Shown here: positions 47,551 through 58,618 of the stretch, piece after piece
Layout: each line of letters opens with the position of its first letter
Numbering within the stretch: position 1 is the first letter of the stretch
Assembly (NCBI GenBank): GCA_039881145.1
Contig: JAYKKI010000133.1
Location: 3,366,501 to 3,430,500, forward strand
DNA length: 64,000 nt
Direction of reading: 5' to 3'
From: Druceiella hillmani
Lineage: Eukaryota > Arthropoda > Insecta > Lepidoptera > Hepialidae
Made by a program: the position numbers and the translations under genes
Notes under the pieces: generated by a model
What the model saw: only the letters and a program-made list of their open reading frames with translations
Database searches by the model: none
What the model was told of the DNA's origin: nothing

Positions 47551-48300
47551 CTAACAAGCTGAGAAAACCGTGTAATTATATAAAATATTAGACAGATTTT
47601 TATGTCGATTAATTGTATCGTCTACATCAGGACCAGGTATTTTACACACAAATATGGATACGTGAAAGGGCTCAATTGAAATATGTCTCACGCAGCAATC
47701 TAAAGTATTTTTTATAGACCCGTAAATGGATTCGACGATCCACTGACAAATGATTATTAGGCGAGATTTATTTGCTTTTTCAGTTGTCAATTGAACATGC
47801 CTTTGTGGGCGGTATACCTATGGCCGTCATAACTATATTTTTCTATAAGGAGCATACATCTCTAAAGCTTTAACCAAGGATAAGGCCATGATATGATCTA
47901 AAATTCAATGAAATGAGGCATATTGATTTTTTTAAAGATTCCCAGTTATAGCTAAGTCTGACGTTATCACAGCATACGATCCTAAAATATCAACAATATA
48001 ATCAACGCTACAAAGCACCATAAAAAGTTTTAATAATAGTTTAGAATTCTAAAGACACATAGATGGAAAAAAAATTACTCACATTTTTTGTTCATAAGTG
48101 TGAACAAAAAATGTGAGTTATTTGAGCATTGAAACAAGGAATATCCATCACAAATAACGATCATTTCAGAATTTTCATTTTTTATTAAAATGCTTTTCCG
48201 TATATAATCGTGTAGGTTCCTTTGAAGAATGCGTTCTCTTGTTATAATGTCGAAGTCTTTATGTAAGGAAGCAAATGTTATCAAACATTCACGACATATT
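47551..48300 (-). pseudogene. DDE_Tnp_4-type transposase relic
   Basis: On the minus strand, in order: HDYIRKSILIKNENSEMIVI then CDGYSLFQCSNNSHFLF (48075-48284 frame), then DYIVDILGSYAVITSDL (about 47955-48010), and LTTEKANKSRLIIICQWIVE then SIYGSIKN (47700-47785). The family pattern is iCDGTYIYiQKSsn-FQR, then GYIvDilGPY-ADGKND, then DRGFRD, then QLTTEEANkSRlVTk-RWVVEs-NGRiK. The first Asp and the final Glu of the catalytic triad are recognisable. The ADGKND and DRGFRD parts are lost. Several frameshifts and stops occur, and a perfect 18-bp hairpin (48077-48118) sits at the end of the first block. Dead DNA transposon, probably of the THAP-associated or ISL2EU-like kind, by motif memory. Confidence 0.6.
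48077..48118. repeat. Perfect 18-bp hairpin
   Basis: ACTCACATTTTTTGTTCA is followed after six bases by its exact reverse complement. It interrupts the transposase relic just after FQR-equivalent residues, so it arose after decay began. Confidence 0.9.
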
Positions 48301-50387
48301 GAATAATCCAGTCATACGTTTACCAGATTCGCCCGTCTAAATTTTCGTCAAATACATGCCAAAAATTATTCGGGTACCATAATTTTATCGTAATATTAGA
48401 GTTACATTAAAATTTTTTTTAATTGATCATCATAGAGAGCAATCCAAAAGTGTAAACTATTACTTCTTATTATATCAATACTGAAAAAGTTTAATCTAGT
48501 ACTAATTTTACTCTTAAAAACATATATCACAATGATTTATCAAGTTATTCTCGTTATTATGGGCGAGATGTGATCTACATATTTTTCATTAGTAGTAATA
48601 TAAAATAAAATTAAGTAACCTGCACTGTTTAAATGTAAATAGTATGTAGGAATAAGTTCTGTTCACAAAGTAATTGAAAACGCAGCAGTCATACTTGTTT
48701 AGTATTCTTCTCTATGGTTGGACGTTAATTTCATGTCGGCTAGTTTTTATTCATTTTTTGAGGTTAAAGAACTTCTTCTGCAGCATTTTGATCATCAGGA
48801 ACCGTGCCTCAGGATCTGTATCTTGAAATTTAGGAACAGATACCGAAACTGGAATTACAGGAATGCGTTTTTCACGAATTAATTTGGAAGAATCTGTTAC
48901 CCTCCTGAAGAATCCTTACCCCTTCTTATGAAAATTAACTTAAAGTATTAAAAGTAAAGTAATGGATGATTATATTATATTAAAATTCAAAACAATCAAC
49001 TTATAGTTTCATTTAATTATCTCGTATTAATAAATTTAGCCTAAGTAACTGAAATTGCATTTATATTAAAAAAGGTCTATCCAAAATACTATTTTCACAC
49101 CAGTACGGTAAAACAAAAAATGATAATGATTTTATGTAGTTGAGTACAGTATTTTCATGTTTTTCCATAGATGTGCCACTTCGTATTATGCCATATGTAA
49201 TGTCGCTCCTATTGAACCAATTTGGGCATATGAGGTGTCAATGAATTTGCTTCAATTGCGCTAGTGTCTGTGCGCAATTGAGACTAAAGTAATGATGACA
49301 AAAAAGGTGAGTGTCGATTTTAAAAAAGTGGTAGCTTGTAAAAAGGTACCGACTCTAGGGTTTTATAAAAATAATTGAAAGGGAAATTAAGGAATATATA
49401 ATATTTAGCAGATCATCGTACATTTGAAAGTACGAATTATTATTTTTAAAAGGTCTTTAAATTAATTCAATTTTTTATTCAATTTCAATTTTTTTAAATT
49501 GTTCAAATTAATTTCAATAAAACACATTCAAATACATTGTCAAATGAAAATAAATGTTTTTTACTTTAAAATGCGACTTCAGAAAAATATTCCGCTACTA
49601 AATCATAACAAATTAGCATTTTCTGAAAATCAAATAAAAAAAATTAACTCTTAATATTGATTAAAACCTATTAAAAGTACATTAATTTTGGGTTAGAAGA
49701 ACATTACGCATTACACTTTTGAAACTATAAAATATATACTCTCAATGGTACTTTTTTCGTGTTTTAATTAGGTAAAACTCTACATGAAAGTGAACGTTTA
49801 TTACCTCATGTTAAAACATTTTTATTTTCTGCTTTTAACTTTGAAAATATTTTTGTAGTCGGGCTTTAGTTTTATTTATTTCGATGGGTAAAACATAGTT
49901 TCTAAATTAAAATAGAAATATAACGCAAGTTTCAGTAAATAATTCTGGTATACAATGAATAATTACGTTACTATTTCAGAATAATAACGCAAAGAAGGAG
50001 TATTTCTAATAAAATGTGATTGCTAAGTAGGCCAAGTATGTAATGAAAATGTAAGTTATGTAAGGCACATATTCATTCATATACCGGGTCATAAATTGGT
50101 CACTGGTCTAAAATAGTGGGCGTGTATTGCATGTATAATGTTAAGCATTTTCATTCGCATTATATTAATTTATTAAACCATCTCATTTATTTTTGAGAAA
50201 AAGCTACCCACGGTTTTAAACTCAAATATTATACCCAAAAACAAATATGGTTTACACTAAAGTCCTTATTGAGTGGAATTGGAAAAGTGGTTCGAAGTTT
50301 ATTTTTTTGCTTTTTAGTACAGTATTTTGTAAAAGTGTGTCTTTTTAGTTTTTTTAAACAATTCTTTTTATCTTTATTTTTTATTCT
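48301..50387. other. AT-rich DNA; possible upstream part of the transposase
   Basis: A minus-strand stretch at about 48750-48920 (KLIREKRIPVIPVSVSVPKF then QDTDPEARFLMIKMLQKKFF) is open and coding-like. It could be the amino-terminal part of the relic at 47551-48300, but I cannot match it. From 49000 to 50387 nothing is recognisable. Confidence 0.3.
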
Positions 50388-50800
50388 CATCGGTTTTTTT
50401 TGTGTACTAAATTTTAAATAATTCGGGCGTCTGGATGTGGATAAACATTTAATTGAATGACTCCATTATATTTTATTTAATGTTTTTTTATTTGAATTTA
50501 ATTTTTTTTTATTTTATGAAATTATGGAATTGACATTGGTTATTGGAACGTGTGAAAAATTTTAAATAAATTGAAAATTTGGAATTGGGTGAAAATTTAA
50601 TTGAAGAAGTCCCTTATTTTTTGTTTTAAACTAATTTTTTTTTTATTTCAGGAAAATATTATATTGCCATCGGTTTTTGACACGTATGCAAAATTTTAAA
50701 TATTTCGTATATGTGGAAGCGGATCAAATTTTTTTTAAATTAATTTAAAAATTCGGATATTATTTAATTATTTTGTACAAGAAAAACATTTTTCTCTTTT
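50388..50800. repeat. Degenerate tandem repeat of about 140 bp, three units
   Basis: Units start at CATCGGTTTTTTTTGTGTAC (50388), CATTGGTTATTGGAACGTGT (50534) and CATCGGTTTTTGACACGTAT (50668). Each continues with AAATTTTAAATA and a T-rich second half. The spacing is 146 and 134. Confidence 0.6.
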
Positions 50801-51168
50801 TTTAATTATGGTATTTGTGTCAGAACTGCTGCAGAAAGTTTCACTTTCATAAACCATTTAGAAATGCATAATATTTAGTTTCGCAAATTTTTTTAAGTTG
50901 TTACAAATAAGTCGACCTAATAAAAGTGTGTTAAAAACAATGAATTTGTGACTCGTGGTTAAACCTTGAATTATATTTTATAAATTTTAAAAAAATTTCC
51001 ACTTCGAGCACATTAGTGTTCGGGAAATGTCTTGGACACGTGACTTCCTAATAATAATATAATATTACACGTAAACCTGAAATAATTCTAAAATATATAT
51101 TTTGCTCCGTAAATTGCCCACCTATGAAAATTCTCCCATCCTATCAGAAAATTCATTTCTTTTACTAC

Positions 51169-51780
51169 ACACGATATTGAGTACTCACTTAACTACTGCT
51201 GACTGCTCTTGATGTTGATTCATTGAACACGACTATCCAAGTATCATTCAAAAAATGATCCGATATGCTCCAAATGGAATTAAATAAATCGACTGATTTG
51301 ATTCAATCGGATTCGATTTACAGACAACGCGCTACTCAGCAGTCTATCATCATTTAAAATAGCAGTAATTTATAACTTTATTGTGTTCCCTTATTCATAT
51401 ATTAACTCAATTTATTGTGTTACCTTATTCATATTATTTATTAACTCAATTTATTGTGTTACCATTGTGTTACCATATTATTTATTAACTCAATTAATTC
51501 ATATTATTTATTAACTCAATTTATTGTGTTACTCAATTTATTGTATTATTTATTAACTCAATTTATTGTGTTATCTTAATCATATATTAAATCTTATTAA
51601 CTCAATTATTTATTAAATCATATATTAACTCAATTTATTGTGTTACCTTATTCATATATTAACTTTATTGTGTTACCTTATTCATATATTAACTCAATTT
51701 ATCTTATTCATATATTAACTCAATTTAACGCAGTAGATTTTCTGCAATCAATATGCAAATAAAAAAGTATCCCATGAAAT
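51169..51780 (+). repeat. Dispersed repeat family F1, copy D
   Basis: It starts GATATTGAGTACTCACTTAA like copies A and C and continues with GACTGCTC, AAATAAATCGACTGATTTGA and CGCGCTACTCAGCAGTCTAT. It then resumes after a tandem expansion with GATTTTCTGCAATCAATA. It ends within the part equivalent to about 22600 of copy C. Confidence 0.65.
51391..51725. repeat. Tandem expansion of a short F1 motif
   Basis: Irregular repeats of TTATTCATATATTAACTCAA and TTTATTGTGTTACC, about ten units of variable length (roughly 18-40 bp). It sits where other F1 copies have one ACTTTATTGAATGATTCTTT-like segment. Confidence 0.9.
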
Positions 51781-51914
51781 ATAAAAGAATCAAAGAATCA
51801 CATTTCAATAGAGGGCTCAACCATATATTTTATAATGATTTTTGGCCCTTGGAATGGACCCATCGGTTTTATTTAATTTATGCTACGATCAAAAATTATT
51901 TCTTTAAATGTTTT

Positions 51915-51915
<1 letters not shown>

Positions 51916-51996
<81 letters not shown>
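51916..51996. repeat. (TA)n microsatellite
   Basis: About 40 units with CATATT interruptions, close after F1 copy D. Confidence 0.96.
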
Positions 51997-51998
<2 letters not shown>

Positions 51999-52151
51999 TC
52001 ACAGGCACAATTAACCGTCCGCCTTTTTTTTCTCGATTTTAAAATTTTCCATAATTGACCAAATTTTATATTATCTTAACAACTGGTTATTTTAAAGCCA
52101 CACAAACACTTTGTATTTATATTAAAAAAATAATTTTTTTATCTAAATCCA

Positions 52152-52410
52152 TACGTGTTATCTGATTCATACCTGTAATTTGAATTCTGCATATGTAATA
52201 TATTCCTTAACTTAAAATCCAATCGTGAAGTTAAAATTAGTACCTGTTATCTGATTCATACCTGTTATCTAACTCATACCTTTTTCCTTATTTATACCTG
52301 TTGTCTGCATTTTTCGTATGTAGCATTCTTTAAGTTAAAATTTAACCGTAAAATTAAAATACATACATGTTATTTCAATTATATCTGTTACTTGAATTGT
52401 TTGTGTATTA
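52152..52410. repeat. Degenerate tandem repeat (about 100-120 bp)
   Basis: Recurring blocks TTATCTGATTCATACCTGT, GCATATGTAATATATTCCTT/CGTATGTAGCATTCTTTAAG and TTAAAAT-CAATCGTGAAGTT/TTTAACCGTAAAATTAAAAT appear two to three times. Between 52411 and 52859 nothing else is seen. Confidence 0.45.
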
Positions 52411-52859
52411 TATTCATTTAGCGATCTGTTAATCGATAATGTAACTGCAATCTGTAAACATTATCGTTTCCTTGTGTTGAAAATATTGATACTAGCGCAT
52501 GTATAATTTATTTTTAAATATGCTAACTTTTTTTTAAGTTATGTAATAGTTTGACAGTGTTTCAATTGCGACATTTATTTATAATTTTGTAAACGTACGT
52601 ATATTTTTATTTATAATAAACACAATTATAACGTGTAAACCGTTAAAGTATGGCCACAACTAATGTGCAACTTATACAACCTGTAATTTATGACGCTCAA
52701 AAATTAACAGTCTTAAACTTAATAATTGATTTAAATTTTGAAAGATTTAATTTTTTTAAATCTATTTTTAAACTTAAACCACTATATCCGCCATTACTTG
52801 GTTTCTTTTTAAAATAGATTAATCATATATAAACAAAAATCTGCTCACAAAATATAATC

Positions 52860-52912
52860 AGCGGTTTTCGAGCTATACACGGACGGGCATGTCCTTTGTA
52901 TAGATAGAGATT
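52860..52912 (+). mobile_element. Possible transposon end
   Basis: AGCGGTTTTCGAGCTATACA followed by CGGACGGGCATGTCC and TATAGATAGAGAT resembles a terminal block seen in many insect repeats, loosely recalled. It may pair with the motif type at 29900, but at this distance I make no link. Confidence 0.3.
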
Positions 52913-52991
52913 TCAGTGTGTGCAATATTATAATATTCAATATATGTTAGGATATTTAATGTTATCTATGGGACATTTCGTTCTAGACCGC

Positions 52992-53214
52992 ATTAATACA
53001 AAGTTATTTCTATATCGTCCAATAACATGTTATTTTTTGACAGGTATGGTATTATTTTATTGTTTATGTAAAATGATATTATTTGTTATGATTTATTGTT
53101 TTTGATGATATTAATACAAAGTTATTTCTATATCTTCCAATAACATGTTATTTTTAACAGGTATGGTATTATTTTATTGTTTATGTAAAATGATATTATT
53201 TGTTATGACAGACA
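52992..53214. repeat. 118-bp near-perfect tandem duplication
   Basis: Units at 52992-53109 and 53110-53214 begin ATTAATACAAAGTTATTTCT and differ at only a few bases (ATCGTCC versus ATCTTCC, TTTTTTGACAGG versus TTTTTAACAGG). The second unit stops at GTTATGA. Recent event. Confidence 0.93.
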
Positions 53215-54209
53215 TAGTAAAATAATAGTTATTTCCGTCTATAGCTGAAATTAATTTTAAAACAAATTGCATAAGATGTTGATGGTCATGAAATGCGTCC
53301 ATTTGATTAAATTTTTCCTTTCAATTTAACCAGCAGTTTTAGATTAATGTCACTAATTTATTAAATATTTTCCAAACACAATAACGTTTTTTACTTATTT
53401 GGTGGTATGACAGAATAGAGAGAGAATATGTTTTATATTCGATCCTTACTTCACGGGGTTGAAGGATCAGCTATGATTTGATATCGGATATTTACTAATC
53501 AAGATATTTAAAAACGATATAGACAACGTAGTTAAATTTGTGTATTTTGTAATTCAGTAATTAATAGTTAATTGTAATTGTAAAATTAATTATATAATAA
53601 AAGTAATTTTAATTTTTTTTAATAATTTATAATTAAAAGAAAATTAAAATTAGTGTGATATCGGTAATGTTATCAAATAAAAGTGACAATTAGCTCGCAT
53701 TTTAATAAAGTAAACTTCCAGTGTTTGAACTAGATAAAAGTTTAAGCTATTGAATACGCTTTTACTGTCAATAACATGTTCCTTTTTTAAAAATGAAAGA
53801 AATCTAGATGACATATTTCATGAATATTGGTTTCTAAAACATTACAATAGCCCAATTAAACAATAAAATGTTTTTTAAAATATTTGTAAACAACTTTCCG
53901 AAACTTGTCGCTGTAAAATTTCTTTGCAAATCTTGTTAAACTTCTTAATATTAATAAATCTTCTATATCTTTAAAAAATTTCTTGTTTGTAAATCTTTGT
54001 AAAACTTCTTTTTAAATCATCTTCACTCTAATCTGGTTCACTCCCGGCAATATTGGTAATTACGTTAAAAATTCACGTATATTTAAAACTGTTTATTTTC
54101 TGTACGAACTTTATTATTTCTAGGGTAAATAATAATTATTGATAACATTAAATTTTTGAATACTTTTGAAATAATCTAAATAATTTGGCGCTTTTTGTTA
54201 CAAGATAAT
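53215..54209. other. AT-rich DNA, no gene seen
   Basis: A run of AAATCTTCT/AACTTCTT-like words near 53920-54020 is low-complexity. Nothing else. Confidence 0.45.
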
Positions 54210-54450
54210 TCTTTCATCTTCTTGGAATCGGCAGGAATATTTTTTTACGTGTATTTATTACCGAAGATATATTTCGATAAACTGAATAAATTTACGGAGA
54301 AATAAATAACGTAACAAAGTTATGTTACAGTTGATTTTTTTCATAAGACCAGGCTACGGAGTGCTAGCAAAATAGAGAGATTTATATAATTCCACTTGAA
54401 GCGAAGCAGATCATATCTTGTATCCTGATTGATTAGTCGTCTGCGATGTA
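54210..54450 (-). repeat. Dispersed repeat family F1, partial copy E
   Basis: Reverse-complemented it gives ACATCGCAGACGACTAATCA, CTTCGCTTCAAGTGG, GTAACATAACTTTGTTACG and TTTATCGAAATATATCTTCG in F1 order. Only about 240 bp remain. The CATCGCAGACGACTAATC piece is shared with copy A but missing from C. Confidence 0.55.
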
Positions 54451-54694
54451 TTTTTATTTATTATTTGAACTATGTTCAAAAAATAAATATAATGGAAAAG
54501 AGTTTATTACTCTAAGTTTATTTATTATCACTTCTGACGATTTTATGTATTTCATTAAAATCTATCTTTTATACATTTTTGTATTTTCACAGCCATAGGT
54601 TTCAAAGACGTAGCCAAGCAACAGAAAAAACGCATGAAAAAATGAGAAGTTCTTTATAACTCTGAGCTCCTTAAAACACTGCAGTAAAGTAAAG

Positions 54695-54696
<2 letters not shown>

Positions 54697-54739
<43 letters not shown>
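54697..54739. repeat. (TA)n microsatellite
   Basis: About 21 TA units. A second small repeat, TTTTTCATATATGT in three variants, lies at 54905-54955. Confidence 0.95.
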
Positions 54740-54743
<4 letters not shown>

Positions 54744-55520
54744 ATCTATTTGCAAGAAAACACTAAATAGATTTTTATCAATGTTGTAACTTTCAACTTA
54801 TGTAAATCATGAACTACCATCAAATTTGATGTTTAGCATTTCTTCTTCTTCTCTTTATTCAGCACATATATTAACCGCTCCTTAACAAAAATTACTTTCT
54901 TAGTTTTTCATATATGTTTGTTCATATATGTTTTTTCATATATATATGTTTGCCATGTTACTTCTGCTATTCTCTTGATGTCATCCCATAAGGCTAGTGG
55001 AGAATATACCAGTTCCTAATTCATATTAAGGGCGTCATGTCAAAAGACGCTTTGTCATTGCCTTCTGGCAATATGCCACATACAGCACCGCTTCAATAAT
55101 ACAGTTCTTATAATGATATCGATTAATTTTGTTCGTGGTTTAGCTTCTCGGCCTTTTATTATGTTTCCTAACTAATACTTAACATGATTCGTTCCATGAC
55201 TTATAAAAAGTGCAAAGAAATATTGGCACTGAGAGACTGTTTTAGAAAGGTTTAAAGCACAACGTAGAGAAAAAGGTATGAGATCTCCTTCATACTCAAG
55301 GTATGAGGAATTCGAATATATATTATATGCCGCATAAATTAGTATGAATTTTTACGAAACTAAACTTAAGTTAAAATTCTTTCGATAGCACAAATTTGTT
55401 CAAATACTAATTTTTCTGGTTCAAAAAATCAAATAATTTTTTCATTCGAATAATGAGATTAATTTTTGAAAACAAATTAAGCATTCAAATTCAGGATTAT
55501 TTTTTAATATATGAACCTTC
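54740..55520. other. AT-rich DNA, no gene seen
   Basis: No supportable feature apart from the small TTTTTCATATATGT repeat at 54905-54955. Confidence 0.45.
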
Positions 55521-55524
55521 GACG

Positions 55525-55825
55525 TATGTAATTGGATGTAAGGAAAAGAGGGAAAAGATGGATGAAGTGATGGTAGAGGATAAGAAACGGAGAAGAGAGA
55601 TGAAGACAACGACGCAGGGGAGAGGAGATGGCAAGTCGAGAGGAAAAGAGAGAAAAAAATGGAGGTACAGAAGAAAAGCAGCACTCTAGGGAATAGGAGA
55701 ACAGGATGAGTTTTTTCAGTATCTATGTATATTTCTCTTTGGAGAGAAGACGAGGGGGGTAGGGGTAAAAGAGAGTGGGGTTGAGGGAGGAAGGAAGAGT
55801 TAGGAGAGGAGGAGTGGTAAAACAC
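55525..55825. repeat. Polypurine tract, plus strand
   Basis: About 300 bases, overwhelmingly A/G on the plus strand (for example AGAGGAGATGGCAAGTCGAG and GAGGGAGGAAGGAAGAG), broken by a short pyrimidine-containing piece at 55700-55740. The minus strand carries a 127-codon Ser/Pro/Leu frame that is a compositional artefact. It resembles the tract at 17075-17275 in opposite orientation, but I cannot show homology. Confidence 0.7.
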
Positions 55826-58618
55826 ATTTTCACATCAATCATGTATTTTAAAAATTTGTCGGTTTTCATTCAATACCCTTTTATAACAAAATGATTTAAA
55901 AATAAATTGTACATATATTATACATTTTTGTTAACTAAAATAAAACTATTACACTAAATTTTTAAATTTGAAGTTTTACACGGAGCAATATTTATTTATG
56001 TAAATATCGTTCTCATGCTTTGCGTCAAAAATAATAATTATTATACAAATATTATCTTTAGGAGTGACTTTAAATATTTTGTGAACGTCTTGTATTTGTT
56101 TCTAGTGTTTACGTACTTTTTGATTACGAAGGGTACACATTAAAGACATAATTAAAAAACTAGGAATAAAGGATAGAAATGAATTTCATGCTTTACGTCA
56201 TGTAAATTTAGGAAGCTTTTTAATTTTTTCGACATGACTCAAAATGTAATTCAGACGACTTCTAGTAAGGAACAGCGCATAAAACAAATTTGGAGTTTGA
56301 CGTGACCTCTTTTGATAGTCCGACGTACAACTAATTAATTTATTGATATGTTAAATCTCACCTATTTCAATTTCCAAGACTACTTATATAAGTAATTATC
56401 TCTTATTTGTATCTTTTATACTTCTTTTTTATGTAAAAGCTTACGTTAGAGGCAAAGAAATGCCCATTTCTGCAAAATTATTGTTAGGCGACAGAATTGC
56501 GATTCTATTATTTATTTGCCATATTTAACTTTTTGTGCAAAACAGAGTCGATTTACGAGAAAACAAAATGGAATAAATGCATTTTTATTTTTAAACTCAT
56601 AAATTTCTCCAAATTAAATTATCTAAAGAATAAGACATTTTACACGCCTTTCCTCTGGCGATTCCACTGTTCCTAGGCTGAAGGTGTACATTTATTTGAA
56701 ATATTCATATTAAAAAAAACGAAGCGTGAAGTACCATTTTATGAAAGAAATTGATACCATTATAACACATGTTTTGAAAAACCCTTAAAACCCCCTCCGT
56801 TTCATCGTCCCCATAATGCATACTGTAGAGACAACGTTCTAATGCATCTCTTTACACCAATTTGATACACATTCATGTTATATTTACGTCTAAAATGGGA
56901 CAAATATTCAAAGAAAGCTTTGGCAAAAAAGCAAAAAGCGTCATTGAAGTTCGCGAGTATGATAGGAAAACGCTTTTTGGAGCAATATACGAATATGCAT
57001 TCAGGACAAAGAAGCGAGAAAATAAAAAAAGTACGTAAGGAGAAAAGTACGCAACACCGTTAACTATTAAATATATTTTTTGCTCCTGCGAAAAGGAGGT
57101 ATTAAGATCTCCATCACATATAATATATTTTTAATGCATTTCGTAATTGCAAGCGATCAATTAATTAGATGACTTCATATTATAGCTTTATTTGATAGTT
57201 TATATTCGAATTCATTGATGGCACTCATACTTTTACTTTAATAAAAACTTGCGCATAATTAAACTATTGAAAAAATACAAGATGGTAAAATTCATCTTCG
57301 TTACATTACAATTCATTAACTAGTAACATTACCGGCCAACTGTTAATGAAGCATAGCGTAATATTTAAATAAAAGTTTAAAGTATCACACACATTATAAC
57401 ACCAAAGTATGTGTGGGAGAAATAGTTTTTTTAGATAACCCCAAACGAATTAATTAAAATTTTTAAACAACCCTATCAACAACATCTTAAGTATCATTAA
57501 TTCTAAATTTTAGGAATAAATTTTAGGAAAAATACTAAATATTTTTCCTGTGACACTTCTACATAAGATTGAGTCCATAAAAATCCACACGAGATTAATA
57601 TTACCTATGGTAAATAAAGGGTTATGGTAAAAAAAGTTACTAGTGGTGCATGGATAAAAGAAAATTATCAGGTTGTTGTAATATGGAGTTAGTATCCTTT
57701 CAAAGTATCTTGGAATTCTTGTTATAATCGATTGTCATAAACATTTTCATCAACAAATAACAAACACTCGGCATGCTGACCTAAAATCGTAGATCATGCA
57801 TTATTAGGAGCAATTAGATCACACAAGGTCACACTTGTTATATATCCTTGCTAATAAAATAATAATGAATCGTTGTTTCATTGTTTCTTTTTCTTTCATG
57901 TTTAAAGAAACAAAGTTAATTCAACTCACTGTTCAATCAAGAAGTTGCGATACACGGGCTGTAGCCATTGTTCGCCGCGTACTGGCTATTGTTTGGCATT
58001 GTCTTAAGCAATTTAATTACTTGGAGTTGTCTTCCGCGTCTAGAAATGTGTAGTCGGTAGGTAGCAATACGTGCAGCTACAGATGCATAAATTGAGATTT
58101 GTGGCTACTGAGCGCCTGGAATGAAAATCGCCAAAGCAATTCTGTGCTACTTTTATCTTACATAGAGAACTATCTTTTAAAATAAATATGTACGTGGCAA
58201 GTCGTATATCTGACCGCTTAAACCCCGTGTAACGGAACATTAGGACTGAAAGTGTGAAACAAATTCCTTATATTAATATTTATTTGTTGCATGATAACAA
58301 AATATTACATGATTGCAGTTTAAACCGTGAGTACTCGCGCCCGTAAAAGTTACACAAACACTTCCTTTTTTTTGGCATTTTATTCATAATCAACAAGTCC
58401 GAAAAGTATCTAATTCATATATGTTTAAAATGTATTTTTTTTTCATTTTTTAATGCAACACGTTTTATTAATTAAAATATCTATCTGAAATATAAAATAA
58501 ATTGTTTATTTGTGGTAACAAACTTAGGCACGTCAAATTTTCAGTCATTATAAGGCACTCTAAAGAAAATAGTAACAAAAAACCATTAAAAATGTTCTCT
58601 ATTTATAAAATTAGTACA
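55826..58618. other. AT-rich DNA, no gene seen
   Basis: 2.8 kb. A basic 62-codon frame (56875-57063, KKALAKKQKASLKFASMIGK) and a 72-codon frame (57835-58053) have no recognisable family. No repeats of note. Confidence 0.4.

Noticed and set aside
51753..52058. 101-codon plus-strand frame
   Set aside because: Half of it is the (TA)n array at 51916-51996, and the rest is F1 copy D.
55442..55825. 127-codon minus-strand frame, Ser/Pro/Leu-rich
   Set aside because: Follows from the polypurine tract, with no domain or start context.
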